NCBI GenBank assembly: GCA_965368585.1
Contig: CBDUNM010000185.1
Span: forward strand, 1-9,241
DNA: 9,241 bases
Reading direction: 5' to 3'
From: JARRQB01 sp965368585
GTDB taxonomy: Bacteria; Pseudomonadota; Gammaproteobacteria; Chromatiales; Chromatiaceae
Shown: one piece after another, positions 4,941-9,241 of the stretch
Layout of the letters: every line of letters starts with the position of its first letter
How positions within the stretch are numbered: position 1 is the first letter of the stretch
Program-made: the position numbers and the translations under genes
Notes under the pieces: generated by a model
Database searches by the model: none
Told to the model about the DNA's origin: nothing
The model's input: the letters and a program-made list of their open reading frames with translations, nothing else

Positions 4941-7088
4941 CTATGTCCCGCTCGGCAGGGCCGGAAAGGTCAGTCTGAACTCGGCACCGGGTTCCCGGTT
5001 GACCACATCCACCTCGCCGTGCATGGCCGACATCAGGCGATGGACCAAGGCCAGGCCTATGCCCGTACCCACCGCCTCACGGGTGAGTTCATTTTCCGGC
5101 CGGTAAAACAAGAGAAAGATCTTTTTCATCTGGCTTTTCTGAATGCCGGGTCCGTAGTCGCGAATGCGAAACCGTATCCGGTCGTCGCCGAGTCGCTCGC
5201 AGCCGACCTCGATCGTCTTTGTATCTGCCCTGGGCGCGAACTTCACCGCGTTGTCAGCAAGATTGATGAAGATCTGGGTAAGCGCGTCGTCATCGACTTC
5301 GATGCAACGCTGTAAAACGTCGTCCGCGCCGTGCACGCGCAATTCGAATCCGGCGCGCTCGATCTGCGTAGCCAATTTGGAACGGACCGTGTCGAGCAAT
5401 TGCGCCACCGCGACAGGGCGCAACTCAACCTGTATTTCTTCGCGACCCAGGCGCGCCAGTTGCAGCACGTTGGTGATGAGCCGCGACAGGCGCTCGCTTT
5501 CGTCGTGTATGAACTCGTAGTAGCTGCGCTTGCGCGCTTCGTCGGCCCAGCCCTCGCGCAGCATTTCGCTGTACATGCGTATCGATGTGAGCGGCGTCTT
5601 TAGTTCATGACTGACGGCGGACACGAAATCACGCTGCTGCTGGCTCAGCTCGATCTGTTTGACACCCAATCGGTACATCAAGATCAGGCCGCCACTCAGA
5701 ATCAAGGCCAGAATCGCCGCCACCCAGGTCACCAGCATGGCGCCGGGTCCCGCCGGCAGACGAGTCACGGTAAACAGCGTTTCCAGTTGGCCAAGCGGGG
5801 CCGACAAACGGCCGCGGTACAACAGACTGCCGGTCAACTGCTCGGCACTGGAGAGATAGCGTCCAGACTGCGGGTCGCCTATCGCCGTGAGGATATCACC
5901 CTCGAAGGCGACGGCCATGCGACTCACGTCAGACAGGCCAGTGTCGCGAAAAGGGGCTTCGATCAACCCTTGCAGAAAATCGTCCGTGTCGATCAGCGCG
6001 CCTTGTATGTAACGTTGACCGTCACGCCAGATCTTGCGGTAGAGCACGAGATGTCCGCTCGCCAGCCGCCCGGTCTCGAAGGGATCGATTTCGCTTTCGA
6101 AGATGCGCACCCGAGTCGGGGCGACGCTCGCACCAGCGGCTTCTTCATCAGACGGGCGATCGGGCGCCAGGGTTACGGTTGGCGACGGCAGCACACTGCG
6201 TTCGCGACGCGCGGTCCGGATCGGTGGCTGCCCGTTTTTGCTGGTAGGTTCTTTTTCCGCTGATTGTTTCCGAGCGTCCTCGTGATAGGGGCGAGCGAGT
6301 TGCAGGTCGTCGATGCGACCGATGCGGCCGGCGACCGGTTCATGGTCATCGGCGCGCCGGCGTATCGGTTCCTCGGCCAGCCGATCGAATACCGTTTGTG
6401 CAAGCTTCTGCTCCCGTACCTCCGCGCCAACTGCCTGACCCGCCGCCGTCGGTGCATCGGCCCGCTTCGCTCGCTCTTTGCTGTCGTACAAAAGGGCGTC
6501 GCGATCGCCGGCGGCAAGATCGGGCGTCGCCGGCCGTGCCGATCCGGTCGCTGCGGCCTGTTTCCGTTCAGGCTGTTGTGCGGCGTGACCCGTGGTCAAA
6601 GTATCCTGGCTGAGAATCAGCAGCAGCCGGTCGCGCAGTCCCCTGCGGGCGTCCAATTCCGCATCGACAATGCCGTAAGTCAACGGCGCAATCGTGCGCT
6701 CGTCGGGTAACAAGGGGGTGGTAAAGCGTCCCTGGGCATCGATCTGAAAATAACCCAGCAGACCCGGTATGTCGCTGCGCACCGGATAACCCGACAACGG
6801 TGAGCGCTGCAGGTAATTGGCCACCGGCGCGCCTTCCACGACCAGAAATCCGTAGTCGGCAAAGGTGCGAGCCTCTTCCTTTGCAATCAGCTCACTGAGG
6901 CGGCGATCGATGCGCCCGACCAGTTCCTCGGCCCGTAGCTGATAGCGATGGAAGCTCTCCCACTTCAAGCGACTATAGGCCTGCCAGGCCAGTGTCGCCG
7001 TGGGGATGGCCAGCGCGACGAAGAACAGGCCCAGCAGGCGGCGCAACCGGGACTTGTTTATCAAGCGCTTGTCACGCAGTCCTGGCAC
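4941..7088 (-). CDS. Membrane sensor histidine kinase with long periplasmic insert
   Basis: The frame is open back to 7217, but that would overlap the regulator gene. GTG 7088, one base after the regulator stop, gives 715 residues and implies translational coupling; no clear ribosome binding site is seen. TM1 is at about 18-38 and TM2 at about 450-472, enclosing an extracytoplasmic region of about 410 residues. Within that, residues about 168-308 are low-complexity, rich in Ala, Arg, Glu, Gln and Pro. The cytoplasmic core has the H-box SHELKTP (phosphorylated His494), N-box NLADNAVKFAP (Asn613), G1 DYGPGI (644-649), F-box FLLFYRPENE, and G2 GTGIGLAL (674 on). No HAMP domain is obvious between TM2 and the H-box. 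It should phosphorylate the regulator encoded immediately upstream. The stimulus is unknown; the divergent pspA-like operon suggests envelope stress. Confidence 0.92.
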   Translation of the reverse strand: MPGLRDKRLINKSRLRRLLGLFFVALAIPTATLAWQAYSRLKWESFHRYQLRAEELVGRIDRRLSELIAKEEARTFADYGFLVVEGAPVANYLQRSPLSGYPVRSDIPGLLGYFQIDAQGRFTTPLLPDERTIAPLTYGIVDAELDARRGLRDRLLLILSQDTLTTGHAAQQPERKQAAATGSARPATPDLAAGDRDALLYDSKERAKRADAPTAAGQAVGAEVREQKLAQTVFDRLAEEPIRRRADDHEPVAGRIGRIDDLQLARPYHEDARKQSAEKEPTSKNGQPPIRTARRERSVLPSPTVTLAPDRPSDEEAAGASVAPTRVRIFESEIDPFETGRLASGHLVLYRKIWRDGQRYIQGALIDTDDFLQGLIEAPFRDTGLSDVSRMAVAFEGDILTAIGDPQSGRYLSSAEQLTGSLLYRGRLSAPLGQLETLFTVTRLPAGPGAMLVTWVAAILALILSGGLILMYRLGVKQIELSQQQRDFVSAVSHELKTPLTSIRMYSEMLREGWADEARKRSYYEFIHDESERLSRLITNVLQLARLGREEIQVELRPVAVAQLLDTVRSKLATQIERAGFELRVHGADDVLQRCIEVDDDALTQIFINLADNAVKFAPRADTKTIEVGCERLGDDRIRFRIRDYGPGIQKSQMKKIFLLFYRPENELTREAVGTGIGLALVHRLMSAMHGEVDVVNREPGAEFRLTFPALPSGT

Positions 7089-7089
7089 G

Positions 7090-7791
7090 TTAGTACCGGT
7101 GCAGCCGGTAACCCGCGCCCCGAATCGTGACCAGATGACGGGGCGACTTTGGATCGGTCTCGAGCTTGCGCCGCAGCTTGGCGATATGGATATCGACGGT
7201 GCGCGTTTCGATGTCAAGATCCCGGGCGTAGCCCCACACCTTGGTCAGTAATTCTTCACGGGAAACCGGCCGTTCGCCATTGGCGTGCAGATAACTCAGT
7301 ACTTCCATTTCGCGGCGGGTAAAGGACAGCTTTTGTACGCCGCGCCTGCCGGACAGGTTGGGCACGTCGATCTCCAGATCCTCACCGAGACGTAGCCGCA
7401 GATCGGCCGGTGGCTCGGGACGGGCCCGGCGCAACACCGCCTGCACCCGCAGCACCAGTTGCGCCACCGAAAACGGTTTGGCGACATAGTCGTCGGCGCC
7501 CAGCGACAGGCCCTGAATGATGTCCTCGTCGGCCGCCTTCGCGGTCAACATGACAACCGGCTGGTCGGGTTCGCGTTCGCGGATGCGTTGGCAGATCTCA
7601 AATCCGTCCATCCCCGGCAACATCACGTCCAGTAGCACCAGGTCGTAGGTGCCGCGCAGCGCCATGCGCAGGCCGTCCGGTCCGGTCGCGGCGTGCTCGA
7701 CACGGAAGCCGTGAAACACGAACACATCGATCAGTCCGGTACTGATGGCGGGCTCGTCTTCGACGATCAAGATACGATATTTTCGATCCAT
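7090..7791 (-). CDS. OmpR/PhoB-family response regulator
   Basis: A 233-residue protein with start ATG 7791 and a weak GGGA upstream. The receiver domain (about 4-122) has acidic residues E11 and D12, phospho-acceptor D55 in LVLLDVMLPGMDG, T83 and K105 (GADDYVAKPF), so it is expected to be fully active. A winged-helix DNA-binding domain spans about 150-231, with the FTRREMEVLSYL and VDIHIAKLRRKL helices and a terminal IRGAGYRLHRY wing. It lies just upstream of the kinase gene in a two-gene operon and diverges from the pspA-like gene. A GTAAA direct repeat between them is a good candidate for its own binding site, which would make it both autoregulatory and the regulator of the pspA-like operon; that is inference. 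Proteobacterial regulators of dedicated sortase systems were considered, but the receiver sequence does not resemble them. Confidence 0.95.
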   Translation of the reverse strand: MDRKYRILIVEDEPAISTGLIDVFVFHGFRVEHAATGPDGLRMALRGTYDLVLLDVMLPGMDGFEICQRIREREPDQPVVMLTAKAADEDIIQGLSLGADDYVAKPFSVAQLVLRVQAVLRRARPEPPADLRLRLGEDLEIDVPNLSGRRGVQKLSFTRREMEVLSYLHANGERPVSREELLTKVWGYARDLDIETRTVDIHIAKLRRKLETDPKSPRHLVTIRGAGYRLHRY

Positions 7792-7878
7792 AGACGTCCC
7801 GTTCTGTGCAACCGCAAAGACCCCGCATCGCGCAACGCGCTCACCACGCAGAGCCTACCAGCGATGCCTGCCGGTCAC

Positions 7879-7896
7879 ATGTAAATTCTATGTAAA
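7879..7896. promoter_or_regulatory. Direct repeat ATGTAAA-N4-ATGTAAA, CpxR-like box
   Basis: ATGTAAA occurs at 7879-7885 and 7890-7896, an exact 7-base direct repeat with an 11-base period, so both half-sites face the same side of the helix. The core reads GTAAA-N6-GTAAA. OmpR-family regulators bind such tandem sites as head-to-tail dimers, and the CpxR box is GTAAA-N5-GTAAA with tolerated spacing variation. It sits between genes for an OmpR-type regulator and a PspA homologue. The binding factor is inferred. Confidence 0.55.
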
Positions 7897-7985
7897 AACC
7901 TTCGGCCAGTTGTTACCAAACTGTGCCTACGGCCCGTTTTCGACACCCCCTACACTGAATTCACCATCCAGACCGAGCCACCGAT

Positions 7986-7993
7986 GGAGGTGA
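7986..7993 (+). promoter_or_regulatory. Ribosome binding site of the pspA-like gene
   Basis: GGAGGTGA is complementary to the 16S rRNA tail and lies 8 bases (counted from GGAGG) before ATG 7999. An in-frame ATG at 7984 overlaps this element and cannot use it, so translation starts at 7999. Confidence 0.85.
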
Positions 7994-7998
7994 AGAAC

Positions 7999-8535
7999 AT
8001 GGCCTTGATAACACGGGTAGCGCGCTTGTTTCGCGCCGATTTTCATGCCGTCCTGGACCGCATCGAAGAACCCGATGTGTTGCTTCGACAGGCGCTAAGG
8101 GAGATGGAAGACGATCTCGCCGAGGTCGAGCAAGGGATCAAACGAATGGAGCACGAGTGTGAGCAACTGTTACTGAGAGAGCAGGACCTGAAGTCAACGC
8201 AGGAAACCCTGGACGAAGAATTGGATGTCTGTTTCAGCGCGGGTAAGGACGATCTGGCCCGTCCCTTGATGAAGCGCAAGCTGGAGACTCAGCGCGCGCT
8301 GCAGCTACTCGCGCAGCGGCTCGAGGCGCTGCGGGCCAAGCTGTCGCTGCACCGCCGCCGCCTGGACGAAAACCGCACCCGATACGAGAGCCTGCGGCAC
8401 AAGGCCGAGGCGTTCAGCGCACAGCAGCGCGACTCGAATCCGTTGGGCGACTGGGCGGTGCCGGATATTGCGGTGCGCGACGAAGACGTGGAAGTGGCGC
8501 TGTTGCGCGAAAAGCAAAGAAGGGCAAGGTCATGA
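7999..8535 (+). CDS. PspA/IM30-family membrane-associated protein
   Basis: 178 residues. The N-terminus MALITRVARLFRADFHAVLD is an amphipathic helix like the membrane-binding helix of PspA. It is followed by EEPDVLLRQALREMEDDLAEV, the strongly conserved PspA segment, and then a long coiled coil through about residue 143. The landmark GKDDLARPLMKRKLE (residues 82-96) corresponds to the family's GKEDLAR region. It is shorter than E. coli PspA (about 222 residues), with a short acidic tail after residue 145 containing DWAVPDIAVRDEDVEVALL. The protein should be cytoplasmic and peripheral at the inner membrane, forming oligomers that protect or remodel damaged membrane. Its stop overlaps the next start (ATGA), indicating coupled translation with a membrane protein. 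No pspF, pspB or pspC is visible. Control by the divergent two-component system is inferred. Confidence 0.92.
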   Translation: MALITRVARLFRADFHAVLDRIEEPDVLLRQALREMEDDLAEVEQGIKRMEHECEQLLLREQDLKSTQETLDEELDVCFSAGKDDLARPLMKRKLETQRALQLLAQRLEALRAKLSLHRRRLDENRTRYESLRHKAEAFSAQQRDSNPLGDWAVPDIAVRDEDVEVALLREKQRRARS

Positions 8536-9101
8536 AACACCCCGGCTTTCTCGAAGGTGTCGCAGTGGCGATGTCGGCTGCGCTGACCGCGAGCGTCGCG
8601 CATCCGGTATTGAGCCCGTTGTTCGGTAGCGAATGGACCCTGCGCCTGATCATTGGCGGCCTGGGGCTGGGTTACGTGCTGTACCTGTTGCATCGAGCCC
8701 GGGAACACGTCGGTCGCATAACGACGACTGCGGTTTGGCTGCTGCTGGCCGGATTGACCGCGTCGTTCATTTCCAGCCTGACGCTCTACCTGGCAGCGCA
8801 CCTGGGCATGGTCTGGCTGGTTCGGACCCTGTATCACCGCTCCGGCGTCCTGGCGGCGGTTGCTGATCTGGCGCTGAACACGCTGGCCTGGATGGGGGGA
8901 GTCTGGGCGCTGCTGCATTCCGGGAGTCTGTTCCTCGGCGTCTGGACCTTTTTTCTGGTGCAGGCCCTGTTCGTCGTCGTGCCGCGACGCAGCGGCGCGG
9001 GCAAGGCGGCCGATACGACAGCGCCACGGCACCCCGATCCTTTTCAGCAGGCCCAGCGCAACGCCGAGACGGCACTGCGCAGGCTCGCGAACTTATACTG
9101 A
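8532..9101 (+). CDS. Polytopic inner-membrane protein co-translated with the PspA homologue
   Basis: 189 residues, starting inside the previous stop (ATGA at 8532-8535). Hydrophobic segments at about 8-27, 36-54, 66-90, 106-128 and 131-150 suggest four to five membrane spans. The cytosolic-looking C-terminal tail (151-189) is rich in Pro, Arg and Ala and ends in an amphipathic helix with PFQQAQRNAETALRRLANLY. I do not recognise a named family. The tight coupling to a PspA homologue suggests it anchors, recruits or regulates PspA at the membrane, analogous in role but not in sequence to PspB/PspC; this is inference. The gap to the next gene is 20 bases, consistent with a continuing operon. Confidence 0.85.
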   Translation: MKHPGFLEGVAVAMSAALTASVAHPVLSPLFGSEWTLRLIIGGLGLGYVLYLLHRAREHVGRITTTAVWLLLAGLTASFISSLTLYLAAHLGMVWLVRTLYHRSGVLAAVADLALNTLAWMGGVWALLHSGSLFLGVWTFFLVQALFVVVPRRSGAGKAADTTAPRHPDPFQQAQRNAETALRRLANLY

Positions 9102-9121
9102 ACCCACAAGAGGAAATAGCA

Positions 9122-9241
9122 ATGAAATCGAAAATCATCGGGCTCGCATTGTTTGCCTTCACCGCCGCGGTCGTGCTGTTGCTGCCGCTGCGGCAGAGCA
9201 CCGGCGCAATCAACCCGCCGACCCCTTCCAACATACCGCAG
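9122..9241 (+). CDS. Start of an exported or membrane-anchored protein (3' end outside window)
   Basis: The first 40 residues from ATG 9122, with AGAGGA (9109-9114) 7 bases upstream. MKSKIIGLALFAFTAAVVLLLPLR is a basic plus hydrophobic signal peptide or anchor, followed by a Gly/Pro/Ser/Thr-rich segment (STGAINPPTPSNIPQ). It is the third gene of the pspA-like operon. The identity cannot be read from this fragment. A VIT/von Willebrand-type exported protein is one guess, based only on a faint resemblance of the leader and the Pro-rich start of the mature chain. Confidence 0.7.
   Translation, partial: MKSKIIGLALFAFTAAVVLLLPLRQSTGAINPPTPSNIPQ

Larger units (their letters stand above)
7792..7998. 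promoter_or_regulatory. Divergent promoter region between the regulator and the pspA-like gene
   Basis: A 207-base non-coding region serving two divergent operons. It holds the GTAAA direct repeat at 7881-7896 and a TACACT -10-like hexamer at 7951-7956 for the rightward operon. No -35 match is visible at 16-18 bases upstream, as expected for an activator-dependent promoter. I found no convincing sigma-54 -24/-12 element (GG-N10-GC form). Confidence 0.55.

Noticed and set aside
5607..6710. Two long plus-strand open frames opposite the kinase gene
   Set aside because: Their products are Arg/Gln-rich without domain features, and there are no ribosome binding sites. The minus strand carries the kinase reading frame throughout.
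7089..7217. Extension of the kinase to ATG 7217
   Set aside because: It would overlap the regulator's DNA-binding domain by over 120 bases and add a non-kinase-like Ser/Arg/Pro segment. GTG 7088 gives tandem coupled genes.
4941..7791. Regulator and kinase of a proteobacterial dedicated sortase system
   Set aside because: The kinase length is similar, but the receiver is of ordinary OmpR/PhoB type and the kinase N-terminus does not resemble that family as I know it. No sortase is visible.
8289..9032. A 247-codon minus-strand open frame opposite the pspA-like and membrane-protein genes
   Set aside because: Gln/Arg/Ser-rich non-protein-like composition; the plus-strand genes have conserved motifs and coupled starts.
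1..9241. Mobile elements, CRISPR arrays, tRNA or rRNA genes
   Set aside because: No transposase or integrase motifs, no regularly spaced repeats, and no cloverleaf or rRNA-like sequence were seen on either strand.

Overview
The window is GC-rich chromosomal DNA, and the gene content suggests a Gram-negative proteobacterium with respiratory metabolism, most likely a gammaproteobacterium. The signs are a periplasmic multiheme cytochrome c, a FadL-type outer-membrane barrel, periplasmic signal-peptide proteins, a PspA homologue and an OmpR/EnvZ-type two-component pair. I see no tRNA, rRNA, insertion sequence, integrase or CRISPR array. The taxonomic statement is inference from gene families only.

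Layout, left to right. Bases 2-445 are the 3' end of a multiheme cytochrome c gene, closed by two hairpins (445-480 and 496-524). A TlpA/ResA-like thioredoxin follows (547-1113). A 528-base stretch (1114-1641) has no long gene. It holds a dyad (1250-1269) and a well-initiated but very short frame (1319-1402). A bidirectional terminator (1601-1632) then precedes a FadL/OmpP1-family porin on the minus strand (1642-2904). A second 530-base gene-free stretch (2905-3434) separates fadL from a divergent small secreted Cache-domain protein (3435-3884), which ends with a strong hairpin. A creatininase-family hydrolase (4098-4937) is convergent with, and 3 bases from, a histidine kinase gene.

The right half looks like one envelope-stress module. 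A response regulator (7090-7791) and a sensor histidine kinase (4941-7088) run leftward as an operon. Divergently, a PspA/IM30-family protein (7999-8535), a polytopic membrane protein overlapping it by ATGA (8532-9101), and the start of an exported or anchored protein (9122 onward) run rightward. The 207-base divergent control region contains GTAAA-N6-GTAAA (7881-7896), a direct repeat with an 11-base period. It matches the form of a CpxR box and of OmpR/PhoB-class sites in general. No pspF, pspB or pspC and no obvious sigma-54 promoter are visible. The inference is that this pspA-like operon is controlled by its own two-component system rather than by PspF. The kinase is unusual in carrying about 140 residues of low-complexity, charged, Ala/Pro/Arg-rich sequence inside its predicted periplasmic sensor region.
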